Shown: positions 1 through 6,488 of the stretch, one piece after another | Layout: each line of letters opens with the position of its first letter | Numbering within the stretch: the stretch's first letter is position 1 | Origin: an uncultured Rickettsiales bacterium | GTDB lineage: Bacteria > Pseudomonadota > Alphaproteobacteria > Rickettsiales > UBA1997 | Length of the DNA: 6,786 nucleotides | Reading direction: 5' to 3' | Assembly: GCA_934725005.1 (NCBI GenBank) | Contig: CAKVBE010000049.1 | Span: 1-6,786 of the forward strand | The notes under the pieces: model-generated | What the model was told of the DNA's origin: nothing | Database searches by the model: none | What the model saw: only the letters and a program-made list of their open reading frames with translations | Made by a program: the position numbers and the translations under genes

Positions 1-1
1 T

Positions 2-1141
2 AACAGAACTAATACTGATATTATGAATACTTTAGAAACGTTAGAAGGGATTGATTTCTGGAATCTTAACAATGGTATTACTCTCCTTACCTCAAGTGCA
101 ATTTTATATGACGATGTAATCGAAGCAGAAAACATACAAATAGTAAACGGATTGCAAACCACCAATACTATATTCAACTATTTTTCGAACGGTGGAACTG
201 ATGATGCAAAACGTTCTGTTTTACTTAAAATAGTTGTATCTACAGAACCTGAAATACGAAAAAAAATCATACAAGCAACTAATAACCAATCTGTAATTCC
301 ACTATATTCATTACATGCAACTGATAAAATTCAAAAAGATATTGAAGAAATTTTGTACAAAAATAATATATATTATGAACGCAAAGACAAATATTATCAA
401 AATCTCGGTGTTCATATCGATGATATTGTAACTCCTTTATATCTTGCAGGAGGATATATAAGTTTAATTTTAAAATTACCCCATAGAGCAGTATTATTAA
501 AGTCCAAATTTATGAATAATCCTGTTCAATACAACAAGGTTTTTAACGAACAAATTCCTTTATCTGTATGGATTAACATTGCAATAATATTAAAAAAAGT
601 TGATAGCATAACACCTAACTATAAAGGCACAATTAAAACAAGTCAAGATAAGTATTTAAAATCTGTGCGACCTATCATATCTCTTATAGTAACCGCTAAT
701 GTAATTGGAAAATTAGGTTTTGGAACAAATGATATCATTAGGCTGAATCCTCAACTCATAACAAACGAACTTATTGAAGATGTAACTCAAAACACTATAA
801 AAATCTTTAATGACAACAATCTAAAGTCTATTAGAAACTTGTCAAGCAAACAACAAACAAATTTAATCATCAAGAAGTTAGCAACATATTATCAACTTCC
901 TGATTTTATTGCCATCGAAAAGAGAAAAGATTTCATATACGATGATTATCAAATTGATGAAGAATTTATAGAAACAGTAAAAGAAATGTTACCTGCTCAA
1001 CCATGGCCAGTAGGAATACATAAAACTATTGCTTCACAACTTGGTTGCACAAATTCGAAAGTATCACGCACCATTGAAACGCTTATAGACACTGGATTTT
1101 TCAAAAAGCAGATAAATGGACAAATAGTTGATAATAAATAA
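2..1141 (+). CDS. AIPR-family protein, C-terminal part (5' end outside window)
   Basis: The AIPR family is named for abortive infection phage resistance and occurs in restriction-like and phage-defence gene clusters; its biochemical role is not firmly known. Counting from the methionine codon at base 23, the family core is visible as FWNLNNGIT (residues 12-20), then QIVNGLQTTNTI (about 40-51), then an ATNNQS segment and a YERK segment near residues 85-120. The last 55 residues or so (PWPVGIHKTIASQLGC, then SKVSRTIETLIDTGFF) read as a winged helix-turn-helix, suggesting DNA binding or a replication-initiator-like tail. The frame stays open to the window edge, and the codons before base 23 (NRTNTDI) match what normally precedes the NNGIT motif, so the ATG at 23 is internal and the protein is longer. 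It converges on the minus-strand operon. No good plus-strand terminator follows. The family call is confident; the function is inferred. Confidence 0.85.
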   Translation, partial: NRTNTDIMNTLETLEGIDFWNLNNGITLLTSSAILYDDVIEAENIQIVNGLQTTNTIFNYFSNGGTDDAKRSVLLKIVVSTEPEIRKKIIQATNNQSVIPLYSLHATDKIQKDIEEILYKNNIYYERKDKYYQNLGVHIDDIVTPLYLAGGYISLILKLPHRAVLLKSKFMNNPVQYNKVFNEQIPLSVWINIAIILKKVDSITPNYKGTIKTSQDKYLKSVRPIISLIVTANVIGKLGFGTNDIIRLNPQLITNELIEDVTQNTIKIFNDNNLKSIRNLSSKQQTNLIIKKLATYYQLPDFIAIEKRKDFIYDDYQIDEEFIETVKEMLPAQPWPVGIHKTIASQLGCTNSKVSRTIETLIDTGFFKKQINGQIVDNK

Positions 1142-1201
1142 GTGTTCACTTAATCCATCCAAATGATTTTCAAAATTATTGTCATTTGATTGTCACCAGG
1201 C

Positions 1202-1246
1202 AAAAAACGAGCCAAGAAATGCCGTAAATTCAGCATTTCTTGGCTC
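1202..1246 (-). terminator. Intrinsic terminator of the GHKL-JAB operon
   Basis: A perfect 14-bp inverted repeat (1209-1222 with 1233-1246, arm GAGCCAAGAAATGC) encloses a 10-base loop. Read on the minus strand, the stem is followed after one base by six T residues (1207-1202), the classic Rho-independent layout. On the plus strand the stem is followed by ATGTACATT, with no U-run, so it mainly serves the minus-strand operon. It begins 7 bases beyond the stop codon of the 55-residue reading frame, which supports that frame as the last gene of the transcript. It may still slow plus-strand transcripts from the AIPR gene. Confidence 0.85.
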
Positions 1247-1253
1247 ATGTACA

Positions 1254-1421
1254 TTATTCAAACTCAATAATGTCATTCCTTTCCCTACTATATATAGCGT
1301 TTTCTATTATAATTCGAATACCATATTTAGCAGTATTATAACTATTATTTTCTTTTACCGGACTTTTTGCGGTCAAATTGCGGTCATTCGCAAAAACGAA
1401 AGGTATCTTAGATACACTCAT
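1254..1421 (-). CDS. Possible small protein, 55 residues, unknown function
   Basis: An ATG at 1421 opens a 55-codon frame beginning MSVSKIPFVFANDRN and ending RNDIIEFE, with its TAA stop 7 bases before the operon terminator. I do not recognise it. No membrane segment, signal peptide or cysteine is visible; the middle (AKYGIRIIIENAIYS) could form a helix or strand. The ribosome binding site is weak: the best match is AGTAGG about 12 bases upstream. The frame is the same as that of the preceding 56-residue gene. After the TAG at 1440-1442 the reading frame stays open through six codons into this ATG, so this could be the second half of one longer protein interrupted by an amber codon, rather than a separate gene. 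Its placement exactly between the previous gene and the terminator is the main argument that it is translated. Confidence 0.5.
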   Translation of the reverse strand: MSVSKIPFVFANDRNLTAKSPVKENNSYNTAKYGIRIIIENAIYSRERNDIIEFE

Positions 1422-1439
1422 ATCCAAATTGTACCTACT

Positions 1440-1610
1440 CTATTTTTTCACACCATTCTTCATAATCAAAGGTGTCATTTTCTCCATGAGTGCATCCGCA
1501 ATACGTCTACTCTTATCATCAAGAATTTTCTTCTTTTGTTCACGCGCCCACTCCACAGCTTTAAGCTGGTCTTCCGGTCGTTCACTTAATATTACATGTT
1601 CTTCCTTCAT
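1440..1610 (-). CDS. Small charged helical protein, 56 residues, unknown function
   Basis: The ATG at 1610 has an excellent ribosome binding site (TAGGAGG, 8 bases between GGAGG and ATG), and the frame encodes 56 residues beginning MKEEHVILSERPEDQLKAVE and ending TPLIMKNGVKK. The protein is rich in Lys, Glu, Arg and Asp. After the first ten or so residues it reads as one or two long helices (about 14-50), with no membrane segment, cysteines or recognisable motif. It lies 12 bases after the JAB gene, and that gene's stop codon contributes to its ribosome binding site, so translation is probably coupled. The position suggests a partner, regulator or inhibitor of the two upstream products; that is inference. 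It lacks a C-terminal Gly-Gly, so it does not look like a ubiquitin-like substrate of the JAB protein. I do not recognise the family. Confidence 0.8.
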   Translation of the reverse strand: MKEEHVILSERPEDQLKAVEWAREQKKKILDDKSRRIADALMEKMTPLIMKNGVKK

Positions 1611-1616
1611 ACTATG

Positions 1617-1625
1617 CACCTCCTA
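1617..1625 (-). promoter_or_regulatory. Ribosome binding site overlapping the JAB stop codon
   Basis: On the minus strand the sequence TAGGAGGTG contains the TAG stop of the JAB gene (1625-1623) fused to a near-ideal Shine-Dalgarno core, 8 bases before the ATG of the 56-residue gene. A ribosome terminating on the JAB gene is therefore placed on the start signal of the next gene. This decides the start of the small gene and argues for fixed-ratio, coupled expression. Confidence 0.85.
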
Positions 1626-2243
1626 TCGATTTTCATAGTTTATACCTATATTATAACAGTTTTTCAAAAAATAATCTGCTGCTTCCTGTAAGTCTTTAAT
1701 ATTTTTTGCTTTATTATTTAAGTCTATTGCTTCATTTAGCAAAACCACAGATTTTTCAAAATCATATTTACTATTCTTAACCAAATATGATACACTACCA
1801 AGATTTGTGACAACAACCATCAGTTTAACAGTCTCATACTTTAGCAAAAACTGTATATCTGATAACGAGAAAGCTGACAGTGATGGGTGATTGTGTAACA
1901 CCAGAACAACGCAATCTCTGGAAGCACGTATCAAATGATAAGATGTAGAATCACTCAAAGGATCAACATCATGCTCTGCTCCCAATGCAATTCCAAGATA
2001 GCGTTCTCCTTTTTCTATCAACTGAACACTTTCAAGACTGTATGTTACCGCTACTTCGTTAGAATCATTTTCATCTTTGGAAATCTGTAAGACTTGTCTT
2101 GCCAATTCCCGTAGATTATCATATTCTGTTTCTGGAATTTCTTTATATTGGACACGTGGCACTTTGTTAATTGCCTCGTTTGTGATCATAATCTTATGAT
2201 CACGCTTTTTTGCCATTTCGAGATCATTCAAATTGTTACTCAT
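1623..2243 (-). CDS. JAB/JAMM (Mov34-MPN, RadC-like) metallopeptidase-fold protein
   Basis: JAB/JAMM proteins are zinc metallopeptidases of the MPN fold, including deubiquitinase-like enzymes, RadC-type proteins and domains in phage and toxin contexts. With the start at 2243 the protein has 206 residues. The zinc motif is HNHPSLSAFSLSD, giving His117, His119, Ser126 and Asp129; Glu63 in NEVAVTY is the likely catalytic glutamate. The spacing between the second His and Ser is one residue shorter than classic H-x-H-x7-S-x2-D, like some phage-associated JAB variants. Helices flank the domain, and the tail from about 160 is helical. Start choice: the frame opens at 2309, overlapping the GHKL gene by 47 bases, but that ATG has no ribosome binding site. 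Two ATGs at 2273 and 2270 overlap the GHKL stop. The ATG at 2243 has AGAAG 7 bases upstream and begins 19 bases after the GHKL stop, so I prefer it. Substrate unknown; no E1, E2 or ubiquitin-like gene is in view. Confidence 0.8.
   Translation of the reverse strand: MSNNLNDLEMAKKRDHKIMITNEAINKVPRVQYKEIPETEYDNLRELARQVLQISKDENDSNEVAVTYSLESVQLIEKGERYLGIALGAEHDVDPLSDSTSYHLIRASRDCVVLVLHNHPSLSAFSLSDIQFLLKYETVKLMVVVTNLGSVSYLVKNSKYDFEKSVVLLNEAIDLNNKAKNIKDLQEAADYFLKNCYNIGINYENR
2182..2203. repeat. Perfect 10-bp inverted repeat inside the JAB gene
   Basis: GTGATCATAA and TTATGATCAC flank a 2-base centre, giving a 22-base near-complete palindrome. It lies about 40-60 bases inside the JAB gene, in the stretch coding RDHKIMI. 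In mRNA it could form a tight hairpin just past the start codon; in DNA it could be a dimer binding site. It may also be chance in AT-rich sequence. Confidence 0.6.
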
Positions 2244-2262
2244 TTTCAATCTTCTTTTCACT

Positions 2263-4233
2263 TTATTCATCATATTTTTCTTGCAATATATTTGATTCCT
2301 TTTTATCATTCAAATACAAAATTAAGTCTTGAAGAAGAATCATATCACATACATATTCATTGGTATTGGCATCATGCAAATGATGAGTTACCCCATGGTA
2401 TCGCCTTAATCCCTCATTACCTGTAATAAGTAACGATTCAATTATATAATTATCTTTATATCGTTCTCCCGCTTCCCATGCAACTACAAGATTAATATCA
2501 TTTGTATTTTTGACCCCCGATTCAATATCCTCAATCAAACCATTTAAAGAATATTTATACTCTAAAACCTGCGGATCAGATAGAAAAATTTCATCATCTT
2601 CTAAAATATCATCAAATGCATCCTCACTAATACCTAATGGATTATTTTTCTCATCATATATTTGCAATTCTTTTGGTTTTTTTATTTCAATCCTAAAAAG
2701 ACTATCATAAGTACTTCTTTCATTTGTAGACATTATTTTTATTCCTCTAATAACACCACCTGCAATCAACTGATTGAACAAAGCTATTACGTCTTGCTCT
2801 CTTGTTGGATATGATGTTATTGACACTTTTTGCATAGGATTAAAAAAATTTGGATTATCAATTGTAAGTGGAAATTTCTGCTCATGCTCGGTCATAGATT
2901 TCTTCCATTCTGCCAAATTTTTTTCTCTTCTCAGGTCTGGAGACGCACCTGAATTAGCCTTAAAGCAAGATCTAACCTTCATTAATGGTCCATCCATGAG
3001 ACGTCTAGCAATATCTTTTCCCAAGTCAGTAATTTCTTTTTTAAAGCCTTTTCTCCCTAAATCCGCAGAACAATTTTCAAAATGAATTAAAATATTAGCC
3101 TGCTTTTGTCGGCCAATATTTTTTGTTAAAGGAATTTGAATCAATTCTCCTTGAGGCATATTGTTTGCAGCTAATTGAATACCACCATAAAGTACATGAT
3201 TTCCTTTTCTAATCCCCACCGAATTGTCAATTTTATCCCACACTGACAAAGAAAATACATACGAAAAAATAAGTGTTATATTGTATTTCTTAATGTCTGC
3301 TTCTTGTATTGGATCAAACTTTATTTCCGATAGTAATTTCTGGCAATTCCAACAATCATAAACAGCTTCAAGATTTGAAAATTTTGCCGGCATTTTATAA
3401 TTGGGTCCTGATTTCTTATATAATTCATCCATCTTGACTTTTATCTCGTCAACACGCTTTACTTTATCTAAAAATTCCTTAACAGAAAGATATTGTGAAT
3501 TATTTATCGTAGCTATTGTTCGAATACCCGTTTTATTCAAAACTTCAACTATTACTTTAACATCTCCAGATATATTAATTTGCCCTAAACCAGTTTGCAC
3601 CCTTAATACCTTAAGCCATGCATCCGCTGTACTTAATCCCATCCATGATAAATCTTTCGGATAGCTTTCCGAATCACATTTTATCGTCATAGATGTTCCT
3701 CGATCTATTTGTTTAAAGAAAAAATCTTCAACCTCATTTGTATCCGGAATAACTTGTGGATTAGACGAAGGTGCTGGATCGTCTAGCCAATGTCTTGCAT
3801 CTTTCATTACACCTATTGCAGAAAAATCCGGGGTTTTGGTAGCAATTTGGATATAATTAAAACCATATGCAAGATACGTAGTTCCCACTCCTTTATGCCC
3901 TCTAGTAGTTCCTCCTGGCTTAAATGAAAAGTTGGGTGCTAAAAATTTCAGATATTCTGCCTCTTTAAAACCTATGCCATTATCTGTAACAGATATTTTA
4001 TTATTTTTTATGTCTATTAAAACATGTATTTTGGCTTCAAACCCATCATTTAGCTCACGTCTTTTATCTACAGCATCTAATGCATTTTGTATTAATTCGC
4101 AAAATGGATCGTACCATCCAACGTAAGAATTTAATATATTGCTAATTTCTCTCTTCACAGATCTAATCACTACTTCTTCATTTCCATTATATTTAGACCA
4201 AAGCGGATCAAATGCCTTGATATCATTTTGCAT
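2263..4233 (-). CDS. GHKL-type ATPase (MORC/MutL/HSP90-like), candidate defence ATPase
   Basis: This 656-residue protein has a clear N-terminal Bergerat-fold ATPase: N-box FCELIQNALDA (Glu46, Asn50), G1 box DNGIGF (Asp84-Gly88) and G2 box GHKGVGT (112-118). These bind Mg-ATP and usually drive N-terminal dimerisation and clamp closure. About 200-425 is probably a transducer and linker region; WNCQK (295-299) holds two cysteines. The C-terminal 100 residues carry an acidic stretch (541-548) and VLEYKYSLNGLIEDI (556-570), followed by a strand INLVVAW; this resembles the E-x-K part of a PD-(D/E)XK nuclease fold, but that is an inference. The start is set by AGGAGG with a 6-base spacer. Its stop lies just before or within the start region of the JAB gene, so the two are co-transcribed. 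MORC-like GHKL ATPases are known from restriction-like systems, which suggests nucleic-acid sensing or cutting. It is too divergent for a specific name. Confidence 0.9.
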   Translation of the reverse strand: MQNDIKAFDPLWSKYNGNEEVVIRSVKREISNILNSYVGWYDPFCELIQNALDAVDKRRELNDGFEAKIHVLIDIKNNKISVTDNGIGFKEAEYLKFLAPNFSFKPGGTTRGHKGVGTTYLAYGFNYIQIATKTPDFSAIGVMKDARHWLDDPAPSSNPQVIPDTNEVEDFFFKQIDRGTSMTIKCDSESYPKDLSWMGLSTADAWLKVLRVQTGLGQINISGDVKVIVEVLNKTGIRTIATINNSQYLSVKEFLDKVKRVDEIKVKMDELYKKSGPNYKMPAKFSNLEAVYDCWNCQKLLSEIKFDPIQEADIKKYNITLIFSYVFSLSVWDKIDNSVGIRKGNHVLYGGIQLAANNMPQGELIQIPLTKNIGRQKQANILIHFENCSADLGRKGFKKEITDLGKDIARRLMDGPLMKVRSCFKANSGASPDLRREKNLAEWKKSMTEHEQKFPLTIDNPNFFNPMQKVSITSYPTREQDVIALFNQLIAGGVIRGIKIMSTNERSTYDSLFRIEIKKPKELQIYDEKNNPLGISEDAFDDILEDDEIFLSDPQVLEYKYSLNGLIEDIESGVKNTNDINLVVAWEAGERYKDNYIIESLLITGNEGLRRYHGVTHHLHDANTNEYVCDMILLQDLILYLNDKKESNILQEKYDE

Positions 4234-4239
4234 CTTCTT

Positions 4240-4245
4240 CCTCCT
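4240..4245 (-). promoter_or_regulatory. Consensus ribosome binding site of the GHKL gene
   Basis: The minus strand reads AGGAGG followed by a 6-base spacer (AAGAAG) and the ATG at 4233. This fixes the start of the GHKL gene and indicates efficient translation of the first gene of the operon. Confidence 0.9.
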
Positions 4246-4372
4246 ACATTATTCCTTTTTTCTTCACTAATGATACTAAAATTCACATATCTTTTTCAGT
4301 TTAAGCACGAATTTTTCATTAATTTTATGACATTTCATTAATCAAATCAAACAAATTGTAATTCTTATTTAA

Positions 4373-4401
4373 ATTGTAACACATTGGCACATCTTCCTCA
4401 A
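4373..4401 (-). promoter_or_regulatory. Probable sigma-70/SigA promoter of the GHKL operon
   Basis: On the minus strand a -35 like TTGAGG (4401-4396) and a -10 like TACAAT (4378-4373) are separated by exactly 17 bases. The matches to TTGACA and TATAAT are 4 of 6 and 5 of 6. Transcription would begin near 4366, leaving a leader of about 130 bases before the GHKL start. It is the best-spaced pair I found in the gap. Confidence 0.5.
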
Positions 4402-4543
4402 TCGCAAAATACACCTATCTCCGGGTTAAAAAATGAAATTTACACTAATGACAGTAGACAGAAAAACATGTTTTTATTGTATAACGTATTCTTCTTGCTC
4501 GACTGGCAACTAAATTATAATTCTTAGTTTTCCAACCTTTTTG

Positions 4544-6460
4544 TTAATCAAACAGCGTAAAATTGGTTCTATCTAAATGCCATGTAATATTGGCATGAAA
4601 TCTTTGCGAATGTTCTGTTCCTCGAATCGTTTCATATCTAAGAACAATATCAGTTCGATAACTATTATCTGGATTATTAAAGTTCAAAATAAGATCTAAC
4701 TCTTCATCTGGTCTTAAATAATCAATCGGTAAATAAACATTTGAAAAATTCTCAATTTTCAGTTTCAAATGTATCGCTGGACCAATTCCAATGTTTTTAA
4801 TATGTAAATATGCAATTCCATTTCGAGCCAGCTTAATTTTGTCATTACTTATTGTATCAAAATCAAATTTTCTCCAACCATCAAAATCTGTTTTATCTTT
4901 CCTAATTTTAAAATATTCGAATGCATAAGCATGTTCCGATGGAATAGTATCTTTTTTAACCGATAAATATGGTAAAACAGAAGCATCTAACGTTTTTTCA
5001 TTGCTTTTCTTCATAAATGAAATTGAAAGCAAAACAGATAATATTGCTCCTTCAGCTCCGATAACACTACCCAGCATGCTAATATTTCGTTCATTTTGTA
5101 GGCTCTTGAATGCAAGATAAACACCTACCAAAAATATAGAAATGCATATTCCGACTACAATTTCAATATTATTTTCAAAGAATTTTTTTATTTTTTTTGC
5201 ACAATTATCTCGAGTAGCCTGTCGCAATTCTTTTCTTATCTGGTCTGTATCATTCACAGTGTTTTTTTGAGAATTATTAGCTTTATCTTTCGTAACGTCA
5301 TATTCTAGTCCACCGGTTCGAGAGGTATCAATCACACTTTCACCATTTTCATTATGTATCGTATCAGTCAGAACGCTCTCCACCTTTTTTTCTTTATGAA
5401 TTATTTGAAACTCATTTTCTTTTAATGCTTTCTTTAGGCTTGCTATTTTCCCTAGGAAATATGGTATTAATATAATTGTACCCGCAAATTCATATATATT
5501 CTTTGTTGCTTCTATATATTCACCATACTGAATAGCTATAAAAACAATAATGTAACTACATACCCCTGCCATTTGAGCAAAAATATATAACCATTCATTA
5601 TTTTTATGTCTATTCCATAATTTTCTAACGGATTTGCATAAAACATTTACCAGATCCCAAATACCAACTATAGCAAACACAACCACAAGTTTAATGGCAT
5701 TTTCTATAAACAAATATGCCACTTGTAAAATGTCTAAAATCATAAATGGAATTGTCATTAATATTTTATACATTACATTTTTTCTATAATTTCTTTCCCA
5801 TAATTTGAAACATTTTAATTTTTTATATTTTATATTCGGTTCTCCTAATGTTACGATTGTATATCGTATAATTTTTAAAATAGGCCTAAATTTAGCTGCT
5901 GGTTTTCTAATAAACTCTCTTAAATAGAAAAGTAAAATATATAACCCGCCTAGAGCAAAAAAAATGTTAAAGTAATATTGAAAAAGGAGTATTACAATTT
6001 TTACTATTTCTTGATAATTTGAAAATTCTTCTTCAAATATATTAACTTTTGACGGACTAATAACTAGTGCAGCCATCATCAACCACCAAACTACATATAC
6101 ATATACAAAATTCTTGATATCAGAAATAGAAAATTCTCTGTTTTCCGGAATAAATATCATTTGCACCATTTGTTTAATTGCAAAATATACATATACTATT
6201 CCAAATATCCCGCCAATCCCCATTATAATAATTTGTCTTTTGATAAAAAAATACATAATAAAACAGCAAAATATTCCAGCAACAATTATTAGTATGCTAA
6301 TTACTGCAATGGTCTCACTAATTGAATTTTTTTCTTTATTATTTAAATCTTTTTCAATATTATTCGCTTTTTTATCAGATGAAATTTCCGAAAAGCTTGA
6401 TAGGATACCTAATATCAAAATCATAGCTAAATGGAAATTTACCCAAGTCATCTTACTCAT
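4544..6460 (-). CDS. Multi-pass membrane protein with soluble beta-rich C-terminus, unknown function
   Basis: I do not recognise this 638-residue protein. Hydrophobic segments lie at about 8-22, 49-73, 77-104, 117-135, 152-181, 232-262, 263-276, 289-311 and 322-341. A polar, probably disordered linker follows (about 345-415, rich in Asn, Asp, Thr and Lys). Then come two more hydrophobic stretches (432-451 and 462-483) and a soluble tail of about 155 residues. In the tail, NGIAYLHIKNIGIGPAIHL (548-566) and later alternating segments suggest a beta-sandwich. The linker divides it into two membrane modules, so it could be an old fusion. The start at 6460 has AAGGA 6 bases upstream and a hydrophobic N-terminus. 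Codons are very AT-rich (some 60-base lines are only 15-28% GC), unlike the adjacent atpC end, suggesting transfer. No promoter is convincing upstream, and 310 bases separate it from the GHKL gene, so a shared job is uncertain. Confidence 0.85.
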   Translation of the reverse strand: MSKMTWVNFHLAMILILGILSSFSEISSDKKANNIEKDLNNKEKNSISETIAVISILIIVAGIFCCFIMYFFIKRQIIIMGIGGIFGIVYVYFAIKQMVQMIFIPENREFSISDIKNFVYVYVVWWLMMAALVISPSKVNIFEEEFSNYQEIVKIVILLFQYYFNIFFALGGLYILLFYLREFIRKPAAKFRPILKIIRYTIVTLGEPNIKYKKLKCFKLWERNYRKNVMYKILMTIPFMILDILQVAYLFIENAIKLVVVFAIVGIWDLVNVLCKSVRKLWNRHKNNEWLYIFAQMAGVCSYIIVFIAIQYGEYIEATKNIYEFAGTIILIPYFLGKIASLKKALKENEFQIIHKEKKVESVLTDTIHNENGESVIDTSRTGGLEYDVTKDKANNSQKNTVNDTDQIRKELRQATRDNCAKKIKKFFENNIEIVVGICISIFLVGVYLAFKSLQNERNISMLGSVIGAEGAILSVLLSISFMKKSNEKTLDASVLPYLSVKKDTIPSEHAYAFEYFKIRKDKTDFDGWRKFDFDTISNDKIKLARNGIAYLHIKNIGIGPAIHLKLKIENFSNVYLPIDYLRPDEELDLILNFNNPDNSYRTDIVLRYETIRGTEHSQRFHANITWHLDRTNFTLFD

Positions 6461-6488
6461 ATTTCTTCCTTCTCTTCAAATCAATTAG

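Larger units (their letters stand above)
4234..4543. other. 310-base AT-rich regulatory gap with repeats and possible gene remnant
   Basis: This gap separates the membrane-protein gene from the GHKL gene, both on the minus strand. It holds the GHKL ribosome binding site and the probable promoter. It also contains a perfect 14-base palindrome AAAAACATGTTTTT (4462-4475), a direct repeat of TTTCATTAAT (4314-4323 and 4333-4342, 19 bases apart), and a pair of AATTGTAA copies 18 bases apart (from 4354 and 4372). A weak AT-only inverted repeat AACTAA/TTAGTT (4508-4513, 4524-4529) follows the membrane gene but has no U-run, so I do not call it a terminator. On the minus strand, 4325-4414 gives a short frame from GTG (29 residues, YFAIEEDVPMCYNLNKNYNL and on) with GGAG upstream. 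It reads protein-like and may be a remnant or tiny peptide, but it overlaps the promoter and I do not call it a gene. Confidence 0.55.

Noticed and set aside
1160..1188. 7-bp inverted repeat CAAATGA/TCATTTG after the AIPR gene as a plus-strand terminator
   Set aside because: The stem is short and AT-rich, the loop is 15 bases, and no U-run follows.
1364..1396. Inverted repeat TTTTTGCG/CGCAAAAA and tandem TTGCGGTCA with 11-base period
   Set aside because: It lies inside the possible 55-residue frame; the stem has a 17-base loop and only two repeat copies exist, too little to call a terminator, iteron or CRISPR.
1179..1638. Plus-strand open frames of 136 and 86 codons at 1179-1589 and 1378-1638
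   Set aside because: They lie antisense to the two small minus-strand frames and run through the terminator stem. They have no convincing ribosome binding site, and their translations are low-complexity and protein-unlike.
2148..3664. Plus-strand open frames of 60-100 codons opposite the JAB and GHKL genes
   Set aside because: They are shadows of strongly supported minus-strand genes with clear motifs; none has its own start signals or recognisable content.
4325..4414. Minus-strand 29-residue frame from GTG in the intergenic gap
   Set aside because: It is very short, has a non-ATG start and overlaps the probable promoter; kept only as a note in the gap entry.
6114..6488. Plus-strand open frame of 124 codons with hydrophobic content
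   Set aside because: It is antisense to the N-terminal membrane segments of the 638-residue protein; hydrophobicity on the opposite strand is a normal by-product of such sequence.
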